This document shows, piece by piece, positions 33,637-43,208 of a stretch of DNA of 64,000 bases; positions within the stretch are counted from its first letter, which is position 1; every line of letters begins with the position of its first letter. This DNA is from Halobacterium sp. R2-5 (lineage in GTDB: Archaea > Halobacteriota > Halobacteria > Halobacteriales > Halobacteriaceae). The notes beneath the pieces were generated by a model. The model was given only the letters and a program-made list of their open reading frames with translations, did not search any database and had not been told where the DNA came from. A program made the position numbers and the translations under genes. The stretch is taken from positions 744,001 to 808,000 of the forward strand of contig NZ_JAANTH010000002.1 of the NCBI RefSeq assembly GCF_011734195.1, read 5' to 3'.

Positions 33637-35925
33637 TCAGTCGTCGTCGCTGCCGAGCACGCGGGTGGCGACCGCGCCGGTAGAGTCGCCGGTGGTAACG
33701 TCCCGGAGCAGGAAGCGCTTCTTGACGACGTCGTAGGCGAACACGACGGTGCCGAGGATGAGCAGCGTGTCCCCGGGGAAGCGCGCCCAGAACAGCAGCT
33801 GGACGAGGTCGCGGCCGTAGAACTCCATCGAGCGCGCGACCGCGTACCCCTCCGTGAACGCGGCCTCGAGCTGGAGGAAGCCGATGGGCAGCAGGGAGAG
33901 CCCGACCATCACGGCGAGGCCGGCGTTCCACAGCCAGAACGCCCACCAGAGGCGCTTGCCGTTCCACTCGGCGGGGTCGACGGAGAGCCGCAGCATGTAC
34001 GTCGCCATGCCGAGCGCGAGCAGGCCGAACGCGCCGAACATCGCGGCGTGGGCGTGCGCGACCGTGAGGTAGGTGCCGTGCTCGTAGTAGTTGATGAGCG
34101 GGAGGTTGATGAAGAACCCGAGCACGCCGGCGCCGACGAAGTTCCACGCGCCGCTGGCGATGATGAACGCGAACGGGAGCTTGTAGTGGAACGTCTCGTC
34201 GCTGGCCGCGAGCGCGCGGTACTGCCCGAGCGCCTCGAAGAGGATGAGAATCAGCGGCACGAGTTCGAGCGTGGAGAACACGCTCCCGAACGGGATCCAG
34301 ACGTCGGGCTGGCCGATCCACCAGTAGTGGTGGCTGACGCCGATGACGCCGCTGCCCATCACGAACAGCACTTGCAGGGCGACGGCTTTCTCCGCGGAGC
34401 GCTTGCGCAGCAAGCCCATGGAGACGAGCGTGATGCCGACGATGGCGACGATGAAGAACTCGAAGGCGCCCTCCACCCACATGTGGACGACCCACCACCG
34501 CCAGAACTCCGTCATCACGATGTTCGTGTCGGGCGTGTACAGCATGCCCGCGACGAACAGCAACCCGATGGAGCCGCCCGCGTACAGAATCATGTGCGCG
34601 AGCCCGAAGCGCTGCTCGCGGGCGAGCAGCGGCTTGAAGCCGCGGTACGCGAGGAACGCCCAGATGGCGAACCCGAGCAGCAGCCCGATCTGCCAGACGC
34701 GCCCGACTTCGACGTATTCGAGGCCCTCGTTGCCGAGCAGCCACCACAGCTGGCCGTCGAAGAAGCCCTGCGTCCCGAGGTAGATGCCGACGAACCCGCC
34801 GACGACGACCAGCAGGAGCGTGCCGAGCAGGCCGTTGATGGCGGACTCCTGGTGGTCGGGCTCGTGGCCGGTCAGGAGCCCGGGGAGGAACAGTCCGGCG
34901 CCGATCCACATCGTGGCGATCCAGAGGATGCCGAGGTCGAGGTGGTAGGTCTTGGCGATGGCGAAGGGCAGCCACTGGATGACGTCGACCCCCAGCGCTT
35001 CACCGATGCCGAAGAACGCGTCGCGCTCGACGTAGTAGTGCGCGAGCAGCGCTCCCAGCAACACCTGTCCGACGAACAGCAACGCGGCGACCGGGATGAA
35101 CCGGGTGGCAGCGCGCTGGCTGGGGAGCAAGTCGACGTCCGCGGGGTCCGGGACTTCGATGCCCTCCGTGGAGGGCTCGGGGAGGTCGATGGAGTTGTAC
35201 AGCCAGACCCCGAGGCCGGCGCCGCCGACGAGCAGCACCATCGCGATGGCGCTCCACACCATCGTCCCGCCGGTGGGCTCGTTGCCGGCGAGCGGGTTGT
35301 ACGGCCAGTCGTTGGTGTAACTGTGGTCGGTGCCGGGGCGTTCGGCGTGGGAGACCAGCGCCGTCCACATCGCGAAGTCCGCGAACTTCCGGGCGTCGTC
35401 GGCGGACTCGACCATGCCCTCGGGGACGCCGCGTTCGGCGTCGCCCTCGTGGTAGCGCTCGACGTACACCTCGCGGACCTGCTCGTGGGCGTACGCTTCT
35501 GCGGCAGAGTACTGTGCCGTCTCACCGGACATCGAGCGGTCGAGGTCGGCGGTCACGCGGCTGTCGACGCCGGCCTGCTGTTCGGCGGTGAGGTCGGCGT
35601 AGGCTTCGCCGTAGCGCTCGTCGGCGTAGTACTCCCGCATGAACTGGGTCTTCAGTTCGAGCGCGTCGGCGGTGTAGTCCTCGCCGAAGTACGCGCCGTT
35701 GCCGAGAATCGACCCGTGGTTCATCAGCCCGTTCGACTGGAAGACGGCCTTGCCGTCCTGGATCGACTCGTGGGTGGCGGCCACGTCGCCGTTCGGCCCC
35801 ACGATCTCGTCCGGGATGGGCGGCTGGTGCTGGTAGGAGTAGGCGGCACCGGCCCCCATGACGACGAGGTTCAGGACGAACACGGCCGCGAGTATCTTCG
35901 CGAGCGTGGACCTGGTGACGTCCAT
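33637..35925 (-). CDS. norZ: Quinol-dependent nitric oxide reductase
   Basis: A 762-residue qNOR reducing 2 NO to N2O with electrons from menaquinol. The N-terminal 220 residues (one span, then a periplasmic-type domain with NHGSILGNGAYFGEDY) are the fused cytochrome-c-like part that marks NorZ versus NorB. The heme-copper-oxidase-like core follows with the heme and FeB histidines in AKTYHLDLG, RWWVVHMWVEGAFE, GVSHHYWWIG and LTVAHAHAAMFGAFGLL. It is a complete length for the family. It has its own promoter with an operator-like palindrome (36015-36026), so it is expected to be induced with nirK. Confidence 0.95.
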   Translation of the reverse strand: MDVTRSTLAKILAAVFVLNLVVMGAGAAYSYQHQPPIPDEIVGPNGDVAATHESIQDGKAVFQSNGLMNHGSILGNGAYFGEDYTADALELKTQFMREYYADERYGEAYADLTAEQQAGVDSRVTADLDRSMSGETAQYSAAEAYAHEQVREVYVERYHEGDAERGVPEGMVESADDARKFADFAMWTALVSHAERPGTDHSYTNDWPYNPLAGNEPTGGTMVWSAIAMVLLVGGAGLGVWLYNSIDLPEPSTEGIEVPDPADVDLLPSQRAATRFIPVAALLFVGQVLLGALLAHYYVERDAFFGIGEALGVDVIQWLPFAIAKTYHLDLGILWIATMWIGAGLFLPGLLTGHEPDHQESAINGLLGTLLLVVVGGFVGIYLGTQGFFDGQLWWLLGNEGLEYVEVGRVWQIGLLLGFAIWAFLAYRGFKPLLAREQRFGLAHMILYAGGSIGLLFVAGMLYTPDTNIVMTEFWRWWVVHMWVEGAFEFFIVAIVGITLVSMGLLRKRSAEKAVALQVLFVMGSGVIGVSHHYWWIGQPDVWIPFGSVFSTLELVPLILILFEALGQYRALAASDETFHYKLPFAFIIASGAWNFVGAGVLGFFINLPLINYYEHGTYLTVAHAHAAMFGAFGLLALGMATYMLRLSVDPAEWNGKRLWWAFWLWNAGLAVMVGLSLLPIGFLQLEAAFTEGYAVARSMEFYGRDLVQLLFWARFPGDTLLILGTVVFAYDVVKKRFLLRDVTTGDSTGAVATRVLGSDDD

Positions 35926-35932
35926 GTTTCGG

Positions 35933-35946
35933 CGTTCCAGGGAACG
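35933..35946. repeat. Perfect inverted repeat at the norZ 5' end
   Basis: CGTTCC-AG-GGAACG, seven bases upstream of the norZ ATG, probably inside its leader. Arm sequence GTTCC/GGAAC also appears in longer repeats at 43299-43325 and 51373-51395, but with a different spacer. Confidence 0.4.
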
Positions 35947-36000
35947 AATGAAAAGGCTACGGCGGATTCCGAGACGCTGGGCACGGAGCCGCTACATCCG

Positions 36001-36026
36001 GATATACCGGCGCTCGAAGATGTTCG
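36001..36026 (-). promoter_or_regulatory. norZ promoter: TATA and operator palindrome
   Basis: On the minus strand GGTATATC (36001-36008) is a TATA element. CGAAGATGTTCG (36015-36026) lies six bases upstream, a one-base variant of the regulon palindrome. Transcription would start near 35977, giving a leader of about 50 bases. The operator-to-start distance of about 38 matches the leaderless sites elsewhere in the region. Confidence 0.6.
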
Positions 36027-36032
36027 TGTGGG

Positions 36033-37178
36033 CTATTCGAGGAGTTCGCGCGCGATGATGTTCTTCTGGATTTCGGTGGTGCCCTCGTAGATCTGGGTGA
36101 TCTTGGCGTCGCGGTAGAAGCGCTCGACGTCGAAGTCGTTGACGTAGCCGGCGCCGCCGTGGATCTGGACCGCCTCGTCGGCGACCTCGACGGCCACCCG
36201 GGAGGCGAACTCCTTGGCCATCGACGCGAGCGCGGTGAGCTGGTCGTCGCGGTTCTCGACGCTCCACGCGGACTTCCGCGTGAGCGTGCGCGCGGCCTCC
36301 GTCTGCGTGTGCATCTCCGCGAGCTTGTGCTCGATGGCCTGGAAGTCGCTGATTGGGCGGCCGAACTGCTCGCGCTCCTGGGCGTAGTCGAGGGCGCGCT
36401 CGGCGGCGCCCTTCGCGATGCCGACGCCCTGCGCGGCGACCATCGTGCGCGTCTCGTCGAAGAACTGCATCAGCTGGAGGAAGCCGCCGCCCTCCGTGCC
36501 GACGAGGTTCTCCTCGGGGACGCGCACGTCGTCGAAGATGAGCTCCGCCGTGTCCGAGGCGCGGATCCCGAGCTTACCCGTGATCTTGTCGGCCTGGAAG
36601 CCGTCGCGGTCGGACTCGACGACGATCTGGCTGAAGCCGTTGTAGCGGCCGCTGGCGTCGGGGTCGGTCTGGCAGAGCACGACGTAGAAGTCGCCGACGC
36701 TGCCGTTCGTGATCCACATCTTGTTGCCGTTGATGACGAACTCGTCGCCGTCGCGCTCGGCGCGCGTGGAGACGCTGGAGACGTCGGACCCGGTGTCGGG
36801 TTCGCTGATGGCCGACCCCATGATGGCGTCGCCGGACGCGATGTCGGGCAGCCAGCGCTCCTTCTGGTCCTCCGTGCCGAACTCGATGATGGATTCGGCG
36901 CCGAAGCCCGCGCTCGCGACGCAGAGCCCGATGCCGGGGTCGGCGGCGAACAGCTCCTCGACGATGAGCGCGGATTCGAGCGCGGAGTAGCCCGCGCCGC
37001 CGTAGTCGAGGGGGATCGTGGGGCCGAGCAGGCCGGCCTTCGCCGCCTCGTCCATGACCTCGTAGGGGTACTTCTCTTCCTCGTCGTACTCGGAGGCCAC
37101 CGGCCGGATCTCGTTGTCCGCGAACCGGCGGACCTCCTCCTGGATCGCCTGCTGCTCGTCGGTCAGTCCGAAGTCCAT
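36033..37178 (-). CDS. Acyl-CoA dehydrogenase
   Basis: A 381-residue flavoprotein oxidising acyl-CoA to the 2,3-enoyl form and passing electrons to ETF. It has the N-terminal helices from [20 protein letters not shown], the first FAD/acyl signature [15 protein letters not shown], the middle beta domain [14 protein letters not shown], the signature [19 protein letters not shown] and the C-terminal base-region [18 protein letters not shown]. Chain-length preference is unknown. The ATG at 37178 is the family start; the much longer upstream frame is spurious. It lies next to the norZ promoter but without an obvious functional link. Confidence 0.93.
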   Translation of the reverse strand: MDFGLTDEQQAIQEEVRRFADNEIRPVASEYDEEEKYPYEVMDEAAKAGLLGPTIPLDYGGAGYSALESALIVEELFAADPGIGLCVASAGFGAESIIEFGTEDQKERWLPDIASGDAIMGSAISEPDTGSDVSSVSTRAERDGDEFVINGNKMWITNGSVGDFYVVLCQTDPDASGRYNGFSQIVVESDRDGFQADKITGKLGIRASDTAELIFDDVRVPEENLVGTEGGGFLQLMQFFDETRTMVAAQGVGIAKGAAERALDYAQEREQFGRPISDFQAIEHKLAEMHTQTEAARTLTRKSAWSVENRDDQLTALASMAKEFASRVAVEVADEAVQIHGGAGYVNDFDVERFYRDAKITQIYEGTTEIQKNIIARELLE

Positions 37179-37286
37179 GGGGTAGTGTACCGAACACCGG
37201 GACAAAAACACTCGTAAACCCGTGACAATCCGCGCGGCGTTCTTCGCGGCCCCACGGCTTTTGCCGGTGCTCCGAGAAGCGCCGGC

Positions 37287-38288
37287 ATGGTCGACGCGGA
37301 CCTCGGCGAGGTCGGACGGACGCCGCTGGTGGAACTCGACGCGGGCGTGGCGCCGACCGTGTACGGGAAGGCCGAGTGGTTCAACTTCGCGTCGCTCGGG
37401 CACGGCGGCGGGTCGGTGAAGACTCGCATCGGGGCGGCGATGCTGGCGGCCGCGGCGGCGCGCGGCGACCTCGACGGCGACCGTACGATACTGGAGGCTT
37501 CGAGCGGGAACACGGGCGCTGCTGTCGCGCGCGTCGGCGCGGCGATGGGCCACGACGTGGAAATCGTCGTACCCGACGACGCGGGCCGCGGGAAGGTAGA
37601 GGCCATCCGGGACGCGGACGCGGAGTTGCGGTTCGTGGACGCCACCGAGGGATACGACGCGTTCGTGACGCGTTGCCGGGAGCTCGCCGCCGAGCGCCCC
37701 GGCGAGTACGTCTACCCGAACCAGTACGAGAACCGCGCGAATCCCGCGGTCCACGCGGGCACGACGGGCCCGGAAATCTGGGCGCAGACGGACGGCGAGG
37801 TGACGCGGTTCGTCGCGGGCGCGGGCACCGGCGGCACGCTCGTCGGTGTGAGCCGCGCGCTCCGGCCGCGGGGCGTTCGCGTCCACGGCTACGAGCCGCC
37901 CGCTACTGACCACGACGTCGCCGGCCTGAAGCACATGCACGACCCGGGCGCGTTCGTCCCGGAGACCTTCGAGGCGGACGCGCTGGACGCCCGCGAGTAC
38001 GTCGACACCGAGACCGCCTACGAGTACGTCCGCCGGTTGCGGCGCCGTCACGCCGACCGCGAGATACGCGTTCGGGACTCCGGGCAGTGGTCCCACGAGT
38101 TCGTCCGGTCGGAGCTTCGGGTCGGCGGCGAGTTCCTCGTCGGCCCCTCGGCGGGCGGCGCGGTCGCGCTGGTCGACCGGCTGGCGTCCCGCGGCGCGAT
38201 CGACGCCGGCGACGTGGTCGTCGTGCCGCTGCCGGACCGCGGCGACCGCTACCCGGAGCGGGAGCCGTACGCCGATTACGTCGAGTAG
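37287..38288 (+). CDS. PLP-dependent cysteine synthase/beta-substituted-alanine synthase-like enzyme
   Basis: A 333-residue fold-type II PLP protein. The catalytic lysine lies in GGSVKTRIG (about residue 45), the substrate loop [15 protein letters not shown] at about 69-83, a phosphate-binding [15 protein letters not shown] around 170, and a C-terminal [14 protein letters not shown]. It is related to cysteine synthase and cystathionine beta-synthase; the sulfur substrate is not fixed by the sequence. It opens the plus-strand pair with sod. The start at 37287 is supported by the family N-terminus ([11 protein letters not shown]). Confidence 0.85.
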   Translation: MVDADLGEVGRTPLVELDAGVAPTVYGKAEWFNFASLGHGGGSVKTRIGAAMLAAAAARGDLDGDRTILEASSGNTGAAVARVGAAMGHDVEIVVPDDAGRGKVEAIRDADAELRFVDATEGYDAFVTRCRELAAERPGEYVYPNQYENRANPAVHAGTTGPEIWAQTDGEVTRFVAGAGTGGTLVGVSRALRPRGVRVHGYEPPATDHDVAGLKHMHDPGAFVPETFEADALDAREYVDTETAYEYVRRLRRRHADREIRVRDSGQWSHEFVRSELRVGGEFLVGPSAGGAVALVDRLASRGAIDAGDVVVVPLPDRGDRYPEREPYADYVE

Positions 38289-38356
38289 TCGGAAATCCAA
38301 CTAAAACGCGCTTCGGGAAACCACCAAGAGGCAGGGCCACGTCGGGGTTAACTGGA

Positions 38357-38959
38357 ATGACTGACTACGAACTCCCACCGCTGCCGTACGACTACGACGC
38401 TCTCGAACCGCACGTCTCCGAGCAGGTGCTGACGTGGCACCACGACACCCACCACCAGGGCTACGTCAACGGCTGGAACAGCGCCGAAGAGACGCTCGCC
38501 GAGAACCGCGAGGAGGGCGACTTCTCCTCCTCGGCCGGCGCCATCGGCAACGTCACGCACAACGGCTCCGGACACATCCTCCACGACCTCTTCTGGCAGT
38601 CGATGAGCCCCGAGGGCGGCGACGAGCCCGAGGGCGACCTCCGGGAGCGCATCGAGGAGGACTTCGGCTCCTACGAAGCGTGGGAGGGTGAGTTCCGCGC
38701 GGCCGCCTCCGCCGCCGGGGGCTGGGCGCTGCTCGTCTACGACAGCCACTCCGAACAGCTCCGCAACGTCGTCGTCGACAAGCACGACCAGGGCGCCCTC
38801 TGGGGCTCCCACCCGATTCTGGCCCTCGACGTCTGGGAGCACTCCTACTACTACGACTACGGCCCCGACCGCGGCGACTTCGTCGACAACTTCTTCGAGG
38901 TCGTCGACTGGGAGGAGCCGTCCGCGCGCTACGCGGACCTCGTCGAGAAGTTCGAGTAA
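38357..38959 (+). CDS. sod: Superoxide dismutase (Mn/Fe family)
   Basis: A 200-residue enzyme. The metal ligands are all visible: His in WHHDTHHQGYV, His in GSGHILHDLFW, Asp in ALDVWEHSYYYDYG and the final His in that same stretch. The composition of the glycine/glutamine region suggests the manganese type usual in haloarchaea. It converts superoxide to H2O2 and O2. The upstream in-frame extension is intergenic-like, so ATG 38357 is the start. It follows the cysteine-synthase-like gene after about 70 bases. Confidence 0.96.
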   Translation: MTDYELPPLPYDYDALEPHVSEQVLTWHHDTHHQGYVNGWNSAEETLAENREEGDFSSSAGAIGNVTHNGSGHILHDLFWQSMSPEGGDEPEGDLRERIEEDFGSYEAWEGEFRAAASAAGGWALLVYDSHSEQLRNVVVDKHDQGALWGSHPILALDVWEHSYYYDYGPDRGDFVDNFFEVVDWEEPSARYADLVEKFE

Positions 38960-39137
38960 GCGAACCTAACCGTCGGCCCTACTACTCGGCGTTCGGGCCG
39001 GTCGTCGGCCCGCCTCGAACGCTGTTATCGGATCTCCGTCCTGTTCGCGAAATATTCGTCAGCCGCCGGGTTCTCGCGCTCGTAGCCGGGGCCGTCACTG
39101 GTCGCGACGACGGCGACCCGGAGTCGTCCGCGTCGCG

Positions 39138-39365
39138 TCACCCCGTCAGTTCGACGAGCGACAACAGGAGGCTGGGGACGACGGCGAGCACGACGCCGAC
39201 GACGAGGAGAATCGCGGGGAGCCACAGAAGTCCGAAGTCCGCGAGCAGCCACAGCCCCAGTCCCGCGAGTACGAGCACGGCGCCGAGCAGCCGGAACAAC
39301 CAGACGAACACGCCTTCGAAGCCGGCGTCCGCCGCGAGTTCGACGACTTCGAGCACTTCGTCCAT
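39138..39365 (-). CDS. Small membrane protein, 75 aa
   Basis: An amphipathic acidic N-terminus (MDEVLEVVELAADAG) and two or three hydrophobic segments rich in Leu and Val (LLGAVLVLAGLGLWLLADFG). No known motif. It lies between sod and the halocyanin gene, convergent with sod. It is probably a real gene by composition, but function is unknown. Confidence 0.65.
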   Translation of the reverse strand: MDEVLEVVELAADAGFEGVFVWLFRLLGAVLVLAGLGLWLLADFGLLWLPAILLVVGVVLAVVPSLLLSLVELTG

Positions 39366-39422
39366 GGTGAAACAGTCGTCAGGGCGAGACCACTTATGAG
39401 CCGTGGCCAGCGCGGCCGGCGG

Positions 39423-40445
39423 TTACCGCCGGTTCGACGGCGACCCCGAGGAGTTCTTCGCGCGCAGCACGAACGGGGACAGCAGGCCGCCGACGAGCGC
39501 GCCCGCGAACGCGAGCACGCCGATGTCGGAGTTCGAGAGGCCGCTGCCGCCGCCGCTCTGGCTACCGCCGCCTCCGCCCCCGCCGCTGCCGACGACGACG
39601 GCGCCTTTCATCCCCATCGTCCGGTGGGGGTTGCAGTAGTACTTCGAGACGCCTTCCTCCTCGTAGGTCTGCGTGAACGTGAACCCGGACTCGTCGGTGA
39701 GTTCGCTCTCGTAGCTGCCGTCCTCGGCGACGACGTTGTGGGTGCCTGCCACCCACTCGAAGGTGACCTCCGTACCGGGGTCGACGCGGATGGCCGGCGG
39801 CGTGAAGCCGTACGGGCCGCCGTTCGCCTCCGACCCGACTTCGACCGTGACGGAGGATTCACCCGTGTGGTCGGCGACGCCGTCGAAGTTGTCGACGTTG
39901 TCGAACCAGCCGTCGAAGTCGACTTCCTCGGCGCCGCCGTCGGAGCCGGAGCCCTCCGAGGAGCCGCCGGATTCGAGGCCGACGTCGACGTCGCCGACGA
40001 CGACGGCGCCTTTCATCCCCATCGAGCGGTGGGGCGTACACGCGTACCGGCTGACGCCCTCCTCGTCGAACGTCTGCGTGAACGTGAAGCCGCTCTCCCC
40101 GGTGAGCTCGCTCTCGTAGCTGCCGTCCTCGGCGGCGACGTTGTGGTTGCCCTCGACCCACTCCCACGTCACCTCGGTCCCGGGGTCGACGCGGATCGCT
40201 GCGGGCCCGAAGCCGTACGGGCCGTTGTTCGCCTCGACGCCGACCTCGACGGTCACGGAGTCCTCGCCGGTGTGGTCGGCGACGCCGTCGAAGTTGCTGA
40301 CGTTGTCGAACCAGCCGCTGAGATCGCCGTCTTGCGCGAGGGCCGGACTGGTGAACGCGGCGCCCGTGGCCGCCGCCGCGCCCGCTGCCGCGGTCGTCTT
40401 CAGCACGCTGCGCCTCGTTACCGTGGGAGTGTTGTCTGGGTTCAT
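39423..40445 (-). CDS. Tandem halocyanin, membrane-anchored copper protein
   Basis: A 340-residue exported protein. It has a Tat signal (TRRSVLKTTAAAG...), two cupredoxin domains of about 110 residues separated by an acidic/serine linker, a glycine-serine stretch and a C-terminal membrane span with a basic end. Each domain has its type I copper set: HNVAAE...YACTPHRSMGM in the first, HNVVAE...YYCNPHRTMGM in the second. The two domains are very similar, so an internal duplication is likely. It probably donates electrons to NirK or the multicopper oxidase. It is nine bases downstream of the multicopper oxidase gene, so cotranscribed. Confidence 0.93.
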   Translation of the reverse strand: MNPDNTPTVTRRSVLKTTAAAGAAAATGAAFTSPALAQDGDLSGWFDNVSNFDGVADHTGEDSVTVEVGVEANNGPYGFGPAAIRVDPGTEVTWEWVEGNHNVAAEDGSYESELTGESGFTFTQTFDEEGVSRYACTPHRSMGMKGAVVVGDVDVGLESGGSSEGSGSDGGAEEVDFDGWFDNVDNFDGVADHTGESSVTVEVGSEANGGPYGFTPPAIRVDPGTEVTFEWVAGTHNVVAEDGSYESELTDESGFTFTQTYEEEGVSKYYCNPHRTMGMKGAVVVGSGGGGGGGSQSGGGSGLSNSDIGVLAFAGALVGGLLSPFVLRAKNSSGSPSNRR

Positions 40446-40454
40446 CGTCCTGAG

Positions 40455-41603
40455 TTAGCCTTCGTAGCCCGCGTACTCCATCAGTTGGGCGAAGATGTCC
40501 GTGTCCATCGCCTCCCGGTAGACGATGCCGGTGAGCATCCCGCCGGGGTAGTACGAGCCGTTCATCACGTGGTTGACCTTGTGGCAGTGCATGAGGTAGA
40601 TTCCGGGCTCGGCGTCCGCCTCGAACTCGATGGTGTGGCGCTCCGCGGGCGCGATGTTCGTGATGTCCATCTCGTGCTGGGCGGCCTCGGGAATCTGCCC
40701 GCCGTCCTTCGCGATGCGCCGGAAGCGGTGGTTGTGGATGTGCAGCGGGTGGTTCATGTAGCCGCCGTTGACGAAGTGGATGCGGACGGTGTCGCCCTGG
40801 TCGACGATGATGGGCGAGCCGTCCTCGGGGTGGAGGGTGCGCGGCGCCGCCTTCCCGTTGACCGTGAACACGTCGGGGCTGCGCGTGCGCGGACTGTACG
40901 AGACGTCTTCGCCGGCCATCTTCCGGTTGAGCCGGGAGTCCCAGTCCTTGACGGTCATGAAGTACTCCTTGTCCGCGGGCTCGTACCCTTCGGGGTCGAC
41001 GCGGAAGATGCCGTACATCCCCATGTCGATGTGCCGGTGGGTCTGGTAGTGACAGTGGTAGACGTGGGTGCCCGGCACGTTCGCGGGAATCGTGTACGTG
41101 TGTTTCTCCCCGGCGTCGACGCGGATGCCGGTCGTCGTCGGGACGCCGTCGTCCATCCACGCCTTCTGCGTGCCGTGGAAGTGCAGCGTGTGCGGGCGCT
41201 TGCCGTCGGTGTTGTCGAGGGTGACCTCGATGTCCTCGCCCTCCTGCGTGCGGACGATGGGGCCGGGGACGCTCGGGTCGCCGTCCTCGGTCGCGAACGC
41301 CCACACGCGGGGGAACTCGACGGGGCCGCCCATGGTGTCGACGGGGTGGACGTCGTGGACGGCGGGGACGCTCTTCAGGGTCACCTGGTTGCCCTGCTCG
41401 GTGGCGTCGACGATCTCCGGCGGGCTGGTCTTCGGGAGGTCCGACTGGGACGCCTGCTGGTTGGCGGTGGTGTTCGTCACGGTGGAACCCTGCTCCGCGG
41501 GTGCGGTACAGCCTGCGAGGGCGGCGACACCGGTGCCGCTAGTCGCTGCGATAAATTCGCGCCGCGAGATGCCGGCGCCGGGGGCGCCAATACGGTCACT
41601 CAT
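40455..41603 (-). CDS. Two-domain multicopper oxidase (laccase-type)
   Basis: A 382-residue Tat lipoprotein (RREFIAATSG, then ALAGC). The four copper motifs of multicopper oxidases are present: LHFHG, YHCHYQTHRH, HPLHIHNHR and HCHKVNHVM with the axial Met, giving type 1, 2 and 3 sites. The two-domain layout is that of small laccases and differs from NirK, which lacks the type 3 pair. It likely oxidises small phenols, Cu(I) or nitrite-linked substrates outside the cell. Its operon includes the tandem halocyanin. A regulon palindrome lies 90 bases upstream of its ATG. Confidence 0.9.
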   Translation of the reverse strand: MSDRIGAPGAGISRREFIAATSGTGVAALAGCTAPAEQGSTVTNTTANQQASQSDLPKTSPPEIVDATEQGNQVTLKSVPAVHDVHPVDTMGGPVEFPRVWAFATEDGDPSVPGPIVRTQEGEDIEVTLDNTDGKRPHTLHFHGTQKAWMDDGVPTTTGIRVDAGEKHTYTIPANVPGTHVYHCHYQTHRHIDMGMYGIFRVDPEGYEPADKEYFMTVKDWDSRLNRKMAGEDVSYSPRTRSPDVFTVNGKAAPRTLHPEDGSPIIVDQGDTVRIHFVNGGYMNHPLHIHNHRFRRIAKDGGQIPEAAQHEMDITNIAPAERHTIEFEADAEPGIYLMHCHKVNHVMNGSYYPGGMLTGIVYREAMDTDIFAQLMEYAGYEG

Positions 41604-41692
41604 GGATACACCCGGCCCTATGGAGTGCCGGGATAAGCACGAGTCGCCGATTCCCGGGTCCGGGAAACTGTTCTCACTCCGCGGGAACGAGG

Positions 41693-41704
41693 CGAACGTG
41701 TTCG
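41693..41704. promoter_or_regulatory. Regulon palindrome, copy at the HTH/multicopper oxidase divergent promoter
   Basis: CGAACGTGTTCG exactly. It ends 39 bases before the ATG of the HTH gene and 90 bases from the multicopper oxidase ATG, so it can serve both. Part of a set of matching sites in this region. Confidence 0.75.
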
Positions 41705-41743
41705 GCCGTCCGCCTACCCGCGTCGCGGCCCGACCTCAGCGTG

Positions 41744-42166
41744 ATGCAGACGAACGAGCACGCCGACCAGACCGAGGCCGACGCGCGGCTCCGCGGCCCG
41801 TTCGAGGCCGTCGACGAACCCGACCCCGCGGCCGTCCTCGACGCGCTCACCGACCCGCTGTGCCGGCGCGTGCTGGGCTGCGCCCGCGAGCCGGTGAGCG
41901 CCAGCGAGGTCGCCGACGCCGCGGACCTCTCGCTGTCCTCGACGTACCGCAAGCTCCACGCGCTCTCCGACGCCGGCCTCCTCGAGACGCAGACGGAGCT
42001 CCGGGACGACGGCTACCACACCACCCGCTACCGGGCGACCCTCGAAGAAGCGACGATCCGACTCGGCGAGGAGGACGGCATCGACGTCGCGGTCGAACGC
42101 CGCGAAGCGGACGAGCAGCGTCAGTCGTCGGCGGCGCCGAGCCGGCTCGGCAGCGGCCCGTCGTAG
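41744..42166 (+). CDS. ArsR-like winged-helix transcriptional regulator
   Basis: A 140-residue protein with a helix-turn-helix in the middle (DPAAVLDALTDPLCRRVLGCAREPVSASEVADAADLSLSSTYRKLHAL), followed by a wing and an acidic tail. An ATG at 41744 follows a GTG at 41741; I choose the ATG. It reads 46 bases into the 3' end of the convergent radical SAM gene. It has its own regulon palindrome and is divergent from the multicopper oxidase, so it likely controls part of this region. Confidence 0.82.
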   Translation: MQTNEHADQTEADARLRGPFEAVDEPDPAAVLDALTDPLCRRVLGCAREPVSASEVADAADLSLSSTYRKLHALSDAGLLETQTELRDDGYHTTRYRATLEEATIRLGEEDGIDVAVERREADEQRQSSAAPSRLGSGPS

Positions 42167-43200
42167 TTCTCCGGGACGTGCGGACAGAGCGGGTCGCTAC
42201 CCAGCGGGTCGCCGGTGACCGCGTACGCCCGCGACCGGCTGCCGCCGCAGACGTGGCGGAACGAGCACGCGCCGCACTTCCCCTGTAGCTCGTCCTTCTC
42301 GCGCAGCGACTCGAAGAGGTCGCTGTTCCGGTAGACGTCCACGACCGACTCCTCGCGGACGTTCCCCGCCGATTCGGGCAGGAACCCGGACGGATAGACG
42401 TCGCCCGTGTGGCTGACGAACGCGAACCCGTCGCCAGCGGTGATGCCGCCGCGGCGCTGCGGGCCGCTCCCGCCGCGGGCCTGGGCCTGCTGGGCGCGCA
42501 CGCGCCGGAAGTGCGGCGCCTCGGTGGTCTTCACGCCGAACTCCTCCTCGCGGGACACGTCGTCGAGGAACTCCATCACGTCCTCCGCGCGCTCGGGCGA
42601 GATGGGGTCGAGGACGCGGCCGCGGCCGACCGGCACGAGGAAGAACACGCTCCACAGCACCGCGCCGAGCTCCCGCACGAGGTCACGGATGGCCGGCAGG
42701 TCGTCGACGGTCTGCGAACAGACCGTCGTGTTGACCTGCAGCGGCACACCCGCCTCGCGGGCATCTCGCGCGGCGCGGACGGTTTCCTCGAAGCTTCCAG
42801 TTTCTCCACGGAACGAATCGTGTGATTCCGGTGTTGCGCCGTCGATGCTGACGGCGAGCTGTTTCACGCCAGCGTCCGCGAGCGCCCGGACGGCCTCCGT
42901 CGAGAGCGAGCGCGTCCCGCTCGGAGTGACCGTCATGCGGAGGCCGATGTCCGTGCCGTACTCGACGAACTCGACGGTGTCCTCCCGTGCGAGCGGGTCG
43001 CCCCCGGACAGCACGACGAGCTGTCCGTCGCCGAAGCGGCGGACGTCCTCCAGCAGCGCCTTCCCCTCGGCGGTGGTGAGTTCGTCCGGGTGGCGGTCCG
43101 GCGTCGCGTCGGCCCGACAGTGCTCGCACGCGAGCTCGCACGCCTGCGTCACTTCCCAGATGAGCACGAACGGGCGCTCGTCGGTGTTTACTGGCGTCAT
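42121..43200 (-). CDS. Radical SAM/SPASM enzyme (TIGR04053-type, AhbD-like)
   Basis: A 359-residue enzyme. The 4Fe-4S cluster motif CELACEHC (Cys21, 25, 28) is intact, a GGDPL motif follows near residue 69, and a SPASM domain at the C-terminus (GKCGACSFRHVCGG...LCPHVP) can carry further clusters. It resembles the haloarchaeal TIGR04053 family and AhbD, the heme synthase of the siroheme-dependent pathway. The choice between heme synthesis and peptide modification is open. It is divergent from the partner and AhbC-like genes, near nirK. The ATG at 43200 follows a structured leader. Confidence 0.88.
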   Translation of the reverse strand: MTPVNTDERPFVLIWEVTQACELACEHCRADATPDRHPDELTTAEGKALLEDVRRFGDGQLVVLSGGDPLAREDTVEFVEYGTDIGLRMTVTPSGTRSLSTEAVRALADAGVKQLAVSIDGATPESHDSFRGETGSFEETVRAARDAREAGVPLQVNTTVCSQTVDDLPAIRDLVRELGAVLWSVFFLVPVGRGRVLDPISPERAEDVMEFLDDVSREEEFGVKTTEAPHFRRVRAQQAQARGGSGPQRRGGITAGDGFAFVSHTGDVYPSGFLPESAGNVREESVVDVYRNSDLFESLREKDELQGKCGACSFRHVCGGSRSRAYAVTGDPLGSDPLCPHVPENYDGPLPSRLGAADD

Positions 43201-43208
43201 CGTTGCAG

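Noticed and set aside
39025..39252. Short minus-strand ORF between sod and the small membrane protein
   Set aside because: It overlaps the better-supported 75-aa gene and its composition is basic, not acidic.
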